Origin: Streptomyces smaragdinus
Lineage (GTDB): Bacteria > Actinomycetota > Actinomycetes > Streptomycetales > Streptomycetaceae
Reading direction: 5' to 3'
DNA length: 64,000 nt
Assembly: GCF_009604385.1 (NCBI RefSeq)
Contig: NZ_WEGJ01000028.1
Span: 25,755 to 89,754 of the forward strand
Within the stretch, counting starts at the first letter, position 1; each line of letters starts with the position of its first letter. Below are positions 17,619-26,726 of the stretch, piece after piece. The notes under the pieces are model-generated. The model saw nothing but the letters and a program-made list of their open reading frames with translations. It searched no databases and was not told the origin of the DNA. Made by a program: the position numbers and the translations under genes.

Positions 17619-18777
17619 CGCGCTGGAGGCGGATCGTCGTCCAGGCGCCGACGTGCACCCGGTCGCCCTCCTGGAGCGGGACCGGGACGTACGGCTGGAT
17701 CGGCTCGGCTCCGCCGTTGACCGTCGTGCCGTTCGTCGAGTTCTGGTCGACGACCGCCCAGGAGCCGTCCGGCTGCTCCACCAGCACCGCGTGGTTGTGC
17801 GAGACGCCCGGGTCCTCCGGCGGGCGGGACAGGTCGATGTCGGGCGACTCGCCCGTCGACTGCCGGCGCCGGCCGATGGTGATCTGCGGGCCCTGCAGCG
17901 GGATCTTCTGCTCGGGGGAGTACGCGGGCAGGTTCAGCCCGGACGCCTCGGGGCCGCTGCGGGACATCATCGCGGTGAAGTACTCGCGGTCCGGGACGAC
18001 CACGGCGACCCAGCCGGCCTGGGGGGCGTACTGCTGGCCGGGACCGGGGCCGCCCTGCGCGTAGGGGTCCGGCTGCTGCTGCTGGGGCGGCGGCGCGTAC
18101 GGATCCTGCGGGCGGGGGGCGTACGGGTCGGGCTGCGGGGGCTGCTGGTGCAGGGGCGTCTGCGGGGGCGCCTGGTGCAGCGGCGACTGCGGCTGCTGCG
18201 GGGGCTGGGGCGCCGCGTACGGGTCCGGCTGCGGCTGGCGCGGGGGCTGGGGCTGCTGCGGCTGCTGCGGTGGCTGGGCGTACGGGTCCTGGGGCGGCGG
18301 GGGGAGCAGGAAGTCGCCGCCGCCCGTGCCCGGTCCGGCGCCGCGCGGGTCCTGCTGGGGGAAGCCCTGCAGGGGCTCGGCCGGGCGGTTCATCTGCGAG
18401 GGGCGGGACGAGGTGTACCCGCCGTCCTGGCGCGACGGATAGCCGGCGCCGCCGGTCATCCCCATCGCGGACCCGGTCGGGATGTACGTGGTGGGCGAGT
18501 GCGTGAGGAAGTTGTACCGGCACTCCTCGCAGAACGGCGCCATCGCCTCCCGCGGCGTCCGGCACTGCGGGCACAGCTCGGCCTGCTGCGTCGGCTCGGG
18601 TCCGGCGCCCGGGTAGCCGTAGCCGCCGCCCATCGCGGGGCCCGGCGGCGGGGGCGGGGGCACGGGCGCGCCCGTCATGGGCGCCACGGGCGGCCCGGCG
18701 GGGGGTGCCATGCGGATGCCGCACACCTCGCACCAGTCATCGGCCGCCGAGGTATGGCCGTTCTGGCAGGTCGCCAT
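17614..18777 (-). CDS. FHA-domain protein with two zinc ribbons and a P/Q-rich linker
   Basis: Encodes 387 residues. N-terminal ribbon 1 uses a CQNGH...CEVCG arrangement (Cys4, Cys16, Cys19 region) and ribbon 2 is CPQC...CEEC around 70-90. A long linker of QDPYAPPP/PQQPQ units (about 165-265) follows. The FHA domain (about 295-385) has the phosphothreonine-reading residues TIGRR, SHNHA and NSTNGTTVNG. FHA domains read phosphothreonine, so this is the likely reader or output protein for the PknG-type kinase encoded in the same operon. SPTTYIP near residue 95 is a possible phosphosite by analogy with GarA. It is the last gene of the seven-gene operon, 23 nt after the vWA gene. Confidence 0.92.
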   Translation of the reverse strand: MATCQNGHTSAADDWCEVCGIRMAPPAGPPVAPMTGAPVPPPPPPGPAMGGGYGYPGAGPEPTQQAELCPQCRTPREAMAPFCEECRYNFLTHSPTTYIPTGSAMGMTGGAGYPSRQDGGYTSSRPSQMNRPAEPLQGFPQQDPRGAGPGTGGGDFLLPPPPQDPYAQPPQQPQQPQPPRQPQPDPYAAPQPPQQPQSPLHQAPPQTPLHQQPPQPDPYAPRPQDPYAPPPQQQQPDPYAQGGPGPGQQYAPQAGWVAVVVPDREYFTAMMSRSGPEASGLNLPAYSPEQKIPLQGPQITIGRRRQSTGESPDIDLSRPPEDPGVSHNHAVLVEQPDGSWAVVDQNSTNGTTVNGGAEPIQPYVPVPLQEGDRVHVGAWTTIRLQRG

Positions 18778-18800
18778 GGTGGTGGATCCCCCTGTCTCGG

Positions 18801-20159
18801 TTACTGCTTCTTGACGCGGACCGTCTTCGTGGACCGCGTCTCGAGCGTCATTTCGTCGGCCTCCGCGACCTTTGCCTTCAATCGAACAGTACCGCTCGCC
18901 GCATCCACCACGTCCACCACCTTCGACAGCAGTTTGGCGGTGTCCTCGTTGCCGGAAGCCGCCGCGAGCTGCACCGCGCGGCCCAGTTTCGCGGTCGCGC
19001 CGTCGACGTCGCCGGCCTTGCGGTCGTCCAGTCCGGCCTGGATGACCTGCGCCAGTTCGGCCTGACCGGTGTAATGGGCGACCTGCGGGTTTATCCGCGT
19101 GGAGGCCGCCATGTCGTCCGTCCAGACCGCGCGCACCAGACCCTGCGAGAGAGTTGTCACACTCCCGTCGCCCTGCGGGAGGACGAGGGAGACCCGGGCG
19201 GCGAGCATCTCCTGGCCCACTCCGGCCGAGGGGACCTCCACGCACACGTGGTAGTCGCGGGACTCGTCGCCCCACGAACCCGTCGGGTAGTCGCCCGAGC
19301 GCGGCCCCGACTCCGTGCGCCGGGAGGTGAGCTCCTCCATGGTCGGCGCGACCTGCTTGACGAACTTGATCTCCGCGCCCTGCGGCGTCCACAGCCGCAG
19401 ACCCACGTCCGCGACCTCCTTGCCCATCGCGGTCTCCATCATCCGCGTGAAGTCCGCGGCCAGCCCCGACGGGTCGGCGACGATGTCGGCCGTGCCGAGC
19501 ATCGCCGAGGCGATCCCGGTGACTTCCTTGACCTCCCAGTCCGTGCCGACGCCGCGGGCGTCGCAGGTGAAGCGGCCCGCGCAGGCCTCGAGGGCGTCGC
19601 GCAGCGCCTCCGGCGACTCGTGCTCGTTGCGGCCGTCGGTGAGCAGGATGCCGTGCCGTATCGACACGTCGGCCGAGTTCAGCAGCCGGTCCGCCATCCG
19701 CAGCCAGGTGCCGATGGCCGTACCGCCGCCGGCGCTGAGGCGGCGCAGGGACTCCTTGGCCTGGCCCCGGGTCGCCGAGTCGGCCACGGCGAGACGGCCG
19801 TTGCCCGGGTAGACCTCCTTCGCCAGATGCGTACCGCCGACCACGGCGAAGGAGACCCCGTCGCGGATGGTGTCGATCGCGGCGGCCGTGGCGTCGCGGG
19901 CGTTGCGCATCTTCGTCGGCGGATAGTCCATGGAGCCCGAGCAGTCGACCATCAGGACGACGGCCGCGTCCGACCCGCCGGCGGACAGGGTGACCCGGCC
20001 GGGGTCGGCGGCGGGCAGCGGCAGCCCGCCGGTCGTGCCGCCGCCGGTCGAGGTCACCGTGACGATCGCGTTGACCTCGCGGCCGCCCTCCGGCAGGAAC
20101 TCGTTCTGGTAGACCTCGACGGAGAACTCCGGCGCGTTGGACTTGGAGAAGTTGGCCAT
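18801..20159 (-). CDS. von Willebrand factor A domain protein with intact MIDAS
   Basis: A 452-residue cytosolic protein without signal peptide. The vWA domain covers about 66-250. The metal-ion-dependent adhesion site is complete: DCSGS (Asp72, Ser74, Ser76), Thr147 in GGGTAIG and Asp175 in LLTDGRNE. The C-terminal half has a beta domain and a helical part (about 370-425) that suggests protein-protein contacts. Stand-alone vWA proteins with PP2C and kinase partners are known from TerY-P-type phospho-signalling triads; here kinase, phosphatase and FHA reader flank it. It follows the phosphatase by 101 nt and precedes the FHA gene. Confidence 0.92.
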   Translation of the reverse strand: MANFSKSNAPEFSVEVYQNEFLPEGGREVNAIVTVTSTGGGTTGGLPLPAADPGRVTLSAGGSDAAVVLMVDCSGSMDYPPTKMRNARDATAAAIDTIRDGVSFAVVGGTHLAKEVYPGNGRLAVADSATRGQAKESLRRLSAGGGTAIGTWLRMADRLLNSADVSIRHGILLTDGRNEHESPEALRDALEACAGRFTCDARGVGTDWEVKEVTGIASAMLGTADIVADPSGLAADFTRMMETAMGKEVADVGLRLWTPQGAEIKFVKQVAPTMEELTSRRTESGPRSGDYPTGSWGDESRDYHVCVEVPSAGVGQEMLAARVSLVLPQGDGSVTTLSQGLVRAVWTDDMAASTRINPQVAHYTGQAELAQVIQAGLDDRKAGDVDGATAKLGRAVQLAAASGNEDTAKLLSKVVDVVDAASGTVRLKAKVAEADEMTLETRSTKTVRVKKQ

Positions 20160-20260
20160 CTATCCGCTCCCGCGAATCCTGAGAACTCGAAAGACCATGA
20201 GTGGGCGATACGTCTTCCGCCGCCGGGGGACCGGCGCCGGAAGACTCCGGGACTGAACCT

Positions 20261-21640
20261 CTACCCCGCGGGGAACGGGACCACGGCGACCGTTACGTTG
20301 TCGTGCCCGCCGCCGTCCAGCGCGTGCCCGACGAGCGCCTGGGCGCTGTGCAGCGGCCGGACGCGGGCGTCGGGGGTGACGACCGCGGCCATCTCCTGGG
20401 CGGACTCCGCGTAGTTCCACAGGCCGTCGGTGCACACCACCACGACCCCCGGCCCCTCGGGCTTGAAGGACGCCGTGTGCGGGTCGACCTCGTGGGCGTC
20501 CGCCCCGAGCCAGCCGGTGATGGCGTGCGCCCGCTGGTCGGCGTACGCGTCGGCCTCCGACATCAGACCCGCGGCGACCATCTGCGCCGCCCACGAGTCG
20601 TCCTCGGTGAGCCGCGCGGACGGCGCGGTGCGGTCGTCGGGCACCCAGTACGCCCGGGAGTCGCCGACCCAGCCGACGGTCAGTATCCCGCCCGCCACGA
20701 CGGCCGAGACGATGGTGCACGCGGGGGCGTTGGTGTGCGCCACGCGGTTGGCGGGGTCCTCGGCGAGGGCCGACACCGAGTGCGCGGCGGCCAGCACGGC
20801 CTCGTGCATGGCCTGCTGGGCGTGGGTGCCCTGGGCCAGCCCGCCGAGCAGGGAGGACCGGGCGGCCCGCGCGGCGGCCTCGGACGCCTCGTCGGGGCGG
20901 GTCGCGGAGGACACGCCGTCGCAGACCACGGCGATTACCGCGGTCGTACCGCCGGGGAGGCGGACGGAGTCGATGGCGAACGCGTCCTCGTTGCGGTGGT
21001 GGCGCAGCCCGCGGTCGCTGACGGCGGCCAGATACGGGGGGCCGTCCAGCTCCCGCTCCATCCGGTCGCGTTCGCGGGGCTGGGCGTGCCCGCAGTTCTC
21101 GCAGTAGCCGTCGGCGTCGATGGTCCCCGTACGGCAGGCGACACAGGTCTTCATCTCCGGGACGGTCTCAGCCTCGACCGCCGGCGCGGGGTCAGGCGCG
21201 CCGAGAGCGGCCCGCGGATCCACGGCACCGGACAGGGGTTCGGCGATCCGGTAGTGCTCCGGGTCGGCCTCGGGCGCCGCCGGCTGATAGCCGTCGCCCG
21301 GGTGCTCGTGGGCGGGCGCCACGGGGGTCGGCGCCATGGGGGCGGGTGCCGCGGCAGGGGGTGCCGCGGCGGGGGGCGGCGACGCGGGGGGCGCCGACGC
21401 GCGCGGGGAAGCGTTACGGGGAGGCGCGGCGGGGGGTGCCGCCGGGGCCGGGGCCGCCGCCGCGGGGGCGATACGGAAGCTGTCGGTGGACGGCGCGCCG
21501 CCCGGCACCGGGGGGGTGCCGTTGGCGCTCCGGGGGGCCGCCGACAGATTCGTACCGCACTCCTCGCAGAAGAGGTCGCCCGACACCGTCGGCGCCGCGC
21601 AGTTGGGGCACATGGCGAGCTGCCCTGCCTTAAGAGCCAT
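20261..21640 (-). CDS. PP2C-family Ser/Thr phosphatase with two zinc ribbons
   Basis: Encodes 459 residues. Ribbon 1 is Cys11, Cys14, Cys25, Cys28. A Pro/Ala-rich linker follows, then ribbon 2 at Cys166, Cys169, Cys180, Cys183. The PP2C domain (about 203-455) has its metal ligands: Asp219 in RNEDAF, Asp241 in VVCDGVSS, GDSRAY 326-331, Asp405 in VCTDGLW and Asp447 in GGHDNVT, so it should be active. ATG 21640 is preferred over an in-frame GTG 12 nt upstream because GAGAGG is well spaced only for the ATG. It starts 15 nt after the pknG stop and is the natural eraser for that kinase. Confidence 0.93.
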   Translation of the reverse strand: MALKAGQLAMCPNCAAPTVSGDLFCEECGTNLSAAPRSANGTPPVPGGAPSTDSFRIAPAAAAPAPAAPPAAPPRNASPRASAPPASPPPAAAPPAAAPAPMAPTPVAPAHEHPGDGYQPAAPEADPEHYRIAEPLSGAVDPRAALGAPDPAPAVEAETVPEMKTCVACRTGTIDADGYCENCGHAQPRERDRMERELDGPPYLAAVSDRGLRHHRNEDAFAIDSVRLPGGTTAVIAVVCDGVSSATRPDEASEAAARAARSSLLGGLAQGTHAQQAMHEAVLAAAHSVSALAEDPANRVAHTNAPACTIVSAVVAGGILTVGWVGDSRAYWVPDDRTAPSARLTEDDSWAAQMVAAGLMSEADAYADQRAHAITGWLGADAHEVDPHTASFKPEGPGVVVVCTDGLWNYAESAQEMAAVVTPDARVRPLHSAQALVGHALDGGGHDNVTVAVVPFPAG

Positions 21641-21655
21641 ATTCAGGGACACCTC

Positions 21656-24283
21656 TCAGAGCCAGGTCCGGGGTCGGAAGCGGTTGGCCTGCTCGATCAG
21701 GGCGATCCGCTCGTCGCCGCGCTGCGCCAGCCGGGCCAGGGCACGGTACGACCGTTCCAGGCCGAACCGCAGGCCCTTCTCGTCGACCGGGCTGCCCAGC
21801 AGACCCTCCGCGGGGGACGGCGCCTGCTGGCCGCCCGAACGCCCCGACAGTACCCAGTCCAGGGCGCTGCCGAGCACTTCCGTGGAGAGCCGCTCCCGGC
21901 GCAGCGGGTCGAGGCCGAAGTCGTGCAGCTTCTCGACCTGCGTCGCGGCGGCCTGCAGATCGGGCAGCAGCGGCTCGTGCGGACCGCGCTGGCGCAGCCG
22001 CGCGCGGACGGCGGCGACGCGCGCCGCCGTGTAGTGGATGGATGATTCGGGCACCGACTCCAGCGCCCGTACGGCGCCGGTCCGGTCGGCGGCGGCCAGC
22101 TTCACCCGCGCCAGCCCGAACGCCGCGCTCACGTACGACGGGTCGGTGGACCAGACGAGCCGGTAGTACTCGGCGGCGTTGTCCAGCTGCCCCAGCACCT
22201 CGGCGCACACCGCCAGGGCCAGCTTCGGCGCCGGCTCGCCGGGAAAGGCGTCGTACACCGCGTCGAAGGCGAGCGCCGCGGTCTCACGGTCCCCGGTGGT
22301 CAGCGAGGTCAGCCCGCGGTACCAGACCACCCGCCAGTCGTCGGGGTACTCGGACTCCAGCCCGCGCAGCGCCTCGGCGGCCGTGAAGTAGTCCCCGTTG
22401 TCCAGCCACGCCCGGATCTGGCGCAGCTTCAGCTCCAGCGACGGCGAGGGCGCCGCCTGCAGCGCCGCCGACACCTCCGCCGGCGCGGACGCCAGCAGAC
22501 CGGCGAGGAAACCGGCGTTGGGATCCCCGGCGTCCACCCGCGGCACCGGCAGGGCGAGCGCCGCGGCCCGCCCGTCGAGCTCCAGCGTCACGGCGATCTG
22601 CCCCGGGACCCGCGGCTGCTGCTGGGGCTGCGCGGGGTGCCCGGGCGGGCCCTGCGGCGGCGGGGGCGGCAGCTGGCCCGGGGCGGGGGCGCCGCCCGTG
22701 AGCTGGGCCGGGAGCGCGGCGGGGAGCTGCTTGGCGGGGAGCTTGTCCCGTTTGCCCCGTACGAGGGCACGCGCGCCCAGCGACGACACCCCGCCGCCCG
22801 CCGGTTCGCGGGCGACCTGCGCGGCGTCGGCAAACAGCAGCGTGTCCACCACCCGCCCCTCCGGCGCGAACAGCGTGGACAGCGTCGGCCGCGGCCGCCC
22901 GGTCTGCAGCGCGACGACCTCCCGCAGCACCCCGGTCAGCTGCTCCGACATCTCCTCCGCGGAGGCGAACCGGCGGGCCGGGTCGGGGTCCGTGGCACGG
23001 ACCAGGAAGCGGTAGAAGGACTCGTACCGCTGGAACACGTCGATCGAGTCGGGGTCCGGCAGGCTGTCGACGAAGACGTTGGTGTAGCCCTGGAAGTCGA
23101 ACGTCAGCACGGCCAGCGTCCGCGCCACCGTGTACAGATCCGAGGCCACCGACGGCCCCAGCTCCGCCACTTCGGGCGCCTGGTAGCCGACCGTGCCGTA
23201 GATGGCCGACTCCTCGTCGTCCATCCGGCGCACCGCGCCCATGTCGATCAGCTTCAGCTGGTCGGCCTGCTGGATGGCGTTGTCGACCTTGAAGTCGCAG
23301 TACAGCAGATTGCGGCTGTGCAGATGGCCGAGCGCGTCCAGCGCCTCCAGCCCGTACGCGCAGGCCACCTCCACCGGCAGCGGATCACGTCTGCCGTCCG
23401 GCGTGCGCCGGTCGTTGGCGATCTCCTTCATCGACTTGCCGCCGACGTACTCCATCACGATGTAGCCGTCGAGGCTGCCCGTGCGCTGGTCGAGGTGCTC
23501 GACGAAGTTGTAGATGCGGACGATGTTGGAGTGCTCGATCTCCGCCAGGAACCGCCGCTCGGAGACCGCCGCGGCCAGCGCGTCCTCGTCCCCGGTGTCC
23601 AGGAGGCCCTTCAGCACCACCCAGCGGTCCGACACGGCACGGTCTATGGCCAGATAGATCCAGCCCAGCCCGCCGTGCGCGAGACAGCCCACGACCTCGT
23701 ACTGCCCGTGCACCACGTTGCCCGCCTCGAGCTTCGGCACGAACGAGTACGGGTGACCGCACTTGGTGCAGAAGCCCTCGGTACGGCCCGGCCGCTCGCC
23801 GCGCGCCCGGCCGACGGGGGCGCCGCAGTCGCTGCGGCTGCAGTACCGCTTGCGTTCCGGCACCTGCGGGTCCTCGAGCACCGCGGCGCGCGGGTCGGGC
23901 CGCGGCACCTCCGGCACCTTGACCAGACCGGCGCCCAGCTTGTCCCGCCCGCTGCCGACGGCCGACGTACGCGACGAACGCACCGACACCGAACGCCCGG
24001 TGGTCTGCTGCCCCGTCAGGGCGCGCGACAGCCGGCCCGACACCGAGCGGCGCGAGGAGCGCGAGGAACTGCGCGACGAACGCGAGGAGGTCCCGGACGA
24101 GGCGGAGGACGCGCTGCTCGAGCCCGCCCGGTGGGCGGTCAGCCCCGTGGGCGCCGCGCCGAGCATGGCGTCGGGGGCGACGACCGGCGCCAGGCCGCAG
24201 GTGTCGCAGTACATCTCACCGCCGCCCATGTCCTCGTACGTCCCCGCGCAGCCCGGCCGCTGGCAGGAGGTTGCTTCGCTCAT
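21656..24283 (-). CDS. pknG: PknG-like Ser/Thr protein kinase with zinc sites and TPR domain
   Basis: Encodes 875 residues, soluble. Zinc site 1 is Cys7, Cys12, Cys26, Cys29. A Ser-rich linker follows (55-80). Zinc site 2 (Cys148, Cys153, Cys172, Cys175) corresponds to the rubredoxin-like domain that controls PknG access in mycobacteria. The kinase domain (about 195-470) has the glycine loop HGGLGWIY, Lys225, Glu248 region, catalytic Asp330 and Asn335 in CDFKVDN, and Asp347 in IDMG in place of DFG. The rest holds TPR-like helices (about 610-800). It sits behind glnX and glnH, as in M. tuberculosis, where it phosphorylates the FHA protein GarA. Confidence 0.93.
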   Translation of the reverse strand: MSEATSCQRPGCAGTYEDMGGGEMYCDTCGLAPVVAPDAMLGAAPTGLTAHRAGSSSASSASSGTSSRSSRSSSRSSRRSVSGRLSRALTGQQTTGRSVSVRSSRTSAVGSGRDKLGAGLVKVPEVPRPDPRAAVLEDPQVPERKRYCSRSDCGAPVGRARGERPGRTEGFCTKCGHPYSFVPKLEAGNVVHGQYEVVGCLAHGGLGWIYLAIDRAVSDRWVVLKGLLDTGDEDALAAAVSERRFLAEIEHSNIVRIYNFVEHLDQRTGSLDGYIVMEYVGGKSMKEIANDRRTPDGRRDPLPVEVACAYGLEALDALGHLHSRNLLYCDFKVDNAIQQADQLKLIDMGAVRRMDDEESAIYGTVGYQAPEVAELGPSVASDLYTVARTLAVLTFDFQGYTNVFVDSLPDPDSIDVFQRYESFYRFLVRATDPDPARRFASAEEMSEQLTGVLREVVALQTGRPRPTLSTLFAPEGRVVDTLLFADAAQVAREPAGGGVSSLGARALVRGKRDKLPAKQLPAALPAQLTGGAPAPGQLPPPPPQGPPGHPAQPQQQPRVPGQIAVTLELDGRAAALALPVPRVDAGDPNAGFLAGLLASAPAEVSAALQAAPSPSLELKLRQIRAWLDNGDYFTAAEALRGLESEYPDDWRVVWYRGLTSLTTGDRETAALAFDAVYDAFPGEPAPKLALAVCAEVLGQLDNAAEYYRLVWSTDPSYVSAAFGLARVKLAAADRTGAVRALESVPESSIHYTAARVAAVRARLRQRGPHEPLLPDLQAAATQVEKLHDFGLDPLRRERLSTEVLGSALDWVLSGRSGGQQAPSPAEGLLGSPVDEKGLRFGLERSYRALARLAQRGDERIALIEQANRFRPRTWL

Positions 24284-24323
24284 GACACCCCCATGTATCC
24301 GTGTACCTGTCCGGGCGCGCCGG

Positions 24324-25625
24324 TCATCGCGTCCCCCTGGGTCTGTCCACCGGCCCGCTCAGGGCCTCCGCCGCGGCCTGCTGGTAGCGCAGCACCGCCT
24401 GCTCGGCGGCGATCAGGTCGCAGGGCGCGGACCACAGCATCCGCCGGGCCCGCTCGTACCGCTCGATCAGCAGCGGGTCCTCCGCCAGCCCGTGCCGGGC
24501 CATCTTCGCCTTGTACGCGTCCAGCCGGCCGCGCAGTTCGGCCCGCACCGCCAGCGGCGCCGTGACCGCCGACAGCGACTCACGGGCCCGGGTCAGCTCG
24601 TCGTCCGCGCGCTGCTCGAGGGCCTCCAGCAGCGGCGACAGCTTGTGCCACTGCGCGCTGCGGCGGTAGTCGAACGCCGCGCGCAGCTGCTCGTGCAGCA
24701 CCGTCGGCGTCCCGCTGACCGCCGGCACCTCCGACGCCGCTATCTTCGCCAGCACCTCCCCGCGTGCCGTCCGGGCCTCCGTCAGCACCCGGTCGGCGCG
24801 GCCCAGCACGTCGCGCAGCCGCACCAGGCGGGCCTCGGCGTCCTGCCGGACGTGCAGCACCGCCTCGATCTCCCGGCGCACGTCCTCCAGGGCCCGCGCC
24901 GCCGTGTCGTACCGCGTGGTGTCGGGCCGCCCGCCGCCCGGGGCGGCGCTGGCGGAGGAGCGGCGCCAGAACTCCAGCGGATCCGCGATCACCTGCCGGC
25001 GCAGCGCGGACAGCTCGTGGGTGATGTGCTCCAGGTCGTCGCCCGCCGGATGCTCGCCGGGGCGTACGCCCACCGACTGGGCCAGCGAACGGGTGCGCTG
25101 CAGCTCGGCGGCCAGCAGATCGATCCGCGCGGGCAGCGCGGACCACACCGAGTCGGCGGCGGCCACCACGTCCAGCACCTCGGCGTAGTACCCGTTCATC
25201 CGCTCGACCAGCACGTCCAGCCGCAGCCGCTCGGACAGCTTCGCCGGGCCCGTGATCGACACCGGTCCCGCGGCGGGGCCCGCCGCCGGGATCGTGATCC
25301 CCGAGTCGCGCAGCAGCAGCGTCAGCTCGGCGAGCTCCGCGCCGCCCGGCCAGCGGCGCCGGCCGCGGATCTCCCGCGCCCTGGTCAGGGCGTCGGTGTA
25401 CGCGTCGAAGTACGACCACAGCAGGGTGACGGCGGCCTCCGCGGCGGCCCAGCGCTCGGCCGTGACCCCGGACAGCTCGGCGCCCTCGAGGAGCCGGCGG
25501 CCCGCGTGGTCCTGGAGGGCGAGCAGCGAGGTCTCGATCGCCTCGTGCTCCGCGCCCAGCCGGGCCAGGGCACGGTCGACCTCCTCGCGGCCCATGACGG
25601 GTCCGGCCTCGTCCGGAGCCCCCAT
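24324..25625 (-). CDS. Helical hypothetical protein of the glnXH-pknG operon
   Basis: Encodes 433 residues, no signal peptide or membrane span. It is almost entirely alpha-helical and heptad-like, with long Arg/Glu/Leu stretches (for example 215-330 and 340-420) that suggest coiled coils, and a Pro/Gly break near 118-128 (PAAGPAAGP). No known domain recognised. It lies between glnH and pknG, 88 nt after the former and 40 nt before the latter. A scaffold or adaptor linking the membrane receptor to the kinase is a reasonable guess from position only. Confidence 0.78.
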   Translation of the reverse strand: MGAPDEAGPVMGREEVDRALARLGAEHEAIETSLLALQDHAGRRLLEGAELSGVTAERWAAAEAAVTLLWSYFDAYTDALTRAREIRGRRRWPGGAELAELTLLLRDSGITIPAAGPAAGPVSITGPAKLSERLRLDVLVERMNGYYAEVLDVVAAADSVWSALPARIDLLAAELQRTRSLAQSVGVRPGEHPAGDDLEHITHELSALRRQVIADPLEFWRRSSASAAPGGGRPDTTRYDTAARALEDVRREIEAVLHVRQDAEARLVRLRDVLGRADRVLTEARTARGEVLAKIAASEVPAVSGTPTVLHEQLRAAFDYRRSAQWHKLSPLLEALEQRADDELTRARESLSAVTAPLAVRAELRGRLDAYKAKMARHGLAEDPLLIERYERARRMLWSAPCDLIAAEQAVLRYQQAAAEALSGPVDRPRGTR

Positions 25626-25713
25626 CTAATCCCCTTCCACGTTCCTGTGCCGCCGGCCTCTCACCCCACTGTGGACGGGCACCGTCCGCGGCGGAAGTGC
25701 CCCCAGTGTCACG

Positions 25714-26712
25714 CTAGTCGAGGTATTCGGGCCTGGGCGGGCCCGTGATACCCGGCATGACGTCCTTGAGCCAGTCCTCGTACGCCCGGTCCCACTTGCC
25801 GCTCTTGTCGTAGTCCGCCAGCACCTTGTTGACCCGTGCCACCAGATCCCGGTCGTTCTTGTTCATCGCGACGCCGTAGTACTCCTCGGTGAGCGGTACG
25901 CCCTTCAGCTCCATCGAGGGGTCCTGCGCGGCCTGCCCGGCCGCCAGCGCGTTGTCCGTGATCACGGCGTCGGCCTGGCCCAGCTGCACCCGCACCAGAC
26001 AGTCGAGCTGGTTCGCCACGGGCACGACCGTCGCGTCCGTCAGCTTCTCCTTGATGAAGTCCTCGGCCGTGGAACCCTCCGCCGCGCACACCCGCTTGCC
26101 GTTGAGGGAGTCGTCGAAGCCCTTGATGTCCGAGTGCTTGGGCGCCAGCACCTGCTGGCCGGCCTCGAAGTAGGCCGTGGAGAACTCGACGTCCTTCAGC
26201 CGGTCGCAGTTGATGGTCATGGTACGGACCACCATGTCCACCTTGCGGTCCTGCAGGGCCGGCACCCGCTGGCTGGTGGGGATGGCCCGGAAGACGAGGT
26301 CGCTCTCGTCGAGACCCAGATCGGCGGCGATCGCCTTGGCCAGATCGATGTCGAAGCCCCGGAGCTCGCCGGACTCCGGGTCGCGGTAGCCCCACTGGTA
26401 GCTGTTCTGGTCGATGCCCACGACCAGCTGCTCGTTGTCCAGGATCCGCTGGACGGCCGGGCCGCTCGCGCCGGACGGGCGCCAGCTGCGCTGCGGCTCG
26501 CCCGGCGGCCGGCCGCCCGCGCACTCGTCGTCCGAGGACTGCCGGTCCAGCACCTGGCTGCCGTGCGCCGGCGCGGAGCCCGACGCGGCGCCGCCGGCGC
26601 CGTCACCGGCGGCCAGCGGCAGCAGGGCGGCGGTGAGCGCCGTGGCGGCGGCCATGGCGGCCACCCCGCCCCAGCCGCGCAGCCTCATGGTCCTTGCCTT
26701 CTTCCCTGGCAT
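25714..26712 (-). CDS. glnH: GlnH-like amino-acid-binding protein, apparently without lipobox cysteine
   Basis: A 332-residue secreted solute-binding protein, family 3 (polar amino acids). Typical segments are VVGIDQNSYQWGYRDP, FDIDLAKAIAADLG and TINCDRLKDVEFS. The N-terminal signal (residues 9-36) ends LLPLAAG, but the next residue is Asp37 rather than the lipidated Cys. It would thus be free or held by an uncleaved signal. No ABC permease or ATPase is adjacent; instead the membrane receptor GlnX is encoded 14 nt upstream, matching the mycobacterial GlnX-GlnH sensor rather than a transporter. ATG 26712 is used; an in-frame ATG at 26688 is possible. Confidence 0.88.
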   Translation of the reverse strand: MPGKKARTMRLRGWGGVAAMAAATALTAALLPLAAGDGAGGAASGSAPAHGSQVLDRQSSDDECAGGRPPGEPQRSWRPSGASGPAVQRILDNEQLVVGIDQNSYQWGYRDPESGELRGFDIDLAKAIAADLGLDESDLVFRAIPTSQRVPALQDRKVDMVVRTMTINCDRLKDVEFSTAYFEAGQQVLAPKHSDIKGFDDSLNGKRVCAAEGSTAEDFIKEKLTDATVVPVANQLDCLVRVQLGQADAVITDNALAAGQAAQDPSMELKGVPLTEEYYGVAMNKNDRDLVARVNKVLADYDKSGKWDRAYEDWLKDVMPGITGPPRPEYLD

Positions 26713-26726
26713 TTCGGCGTTCCCCC

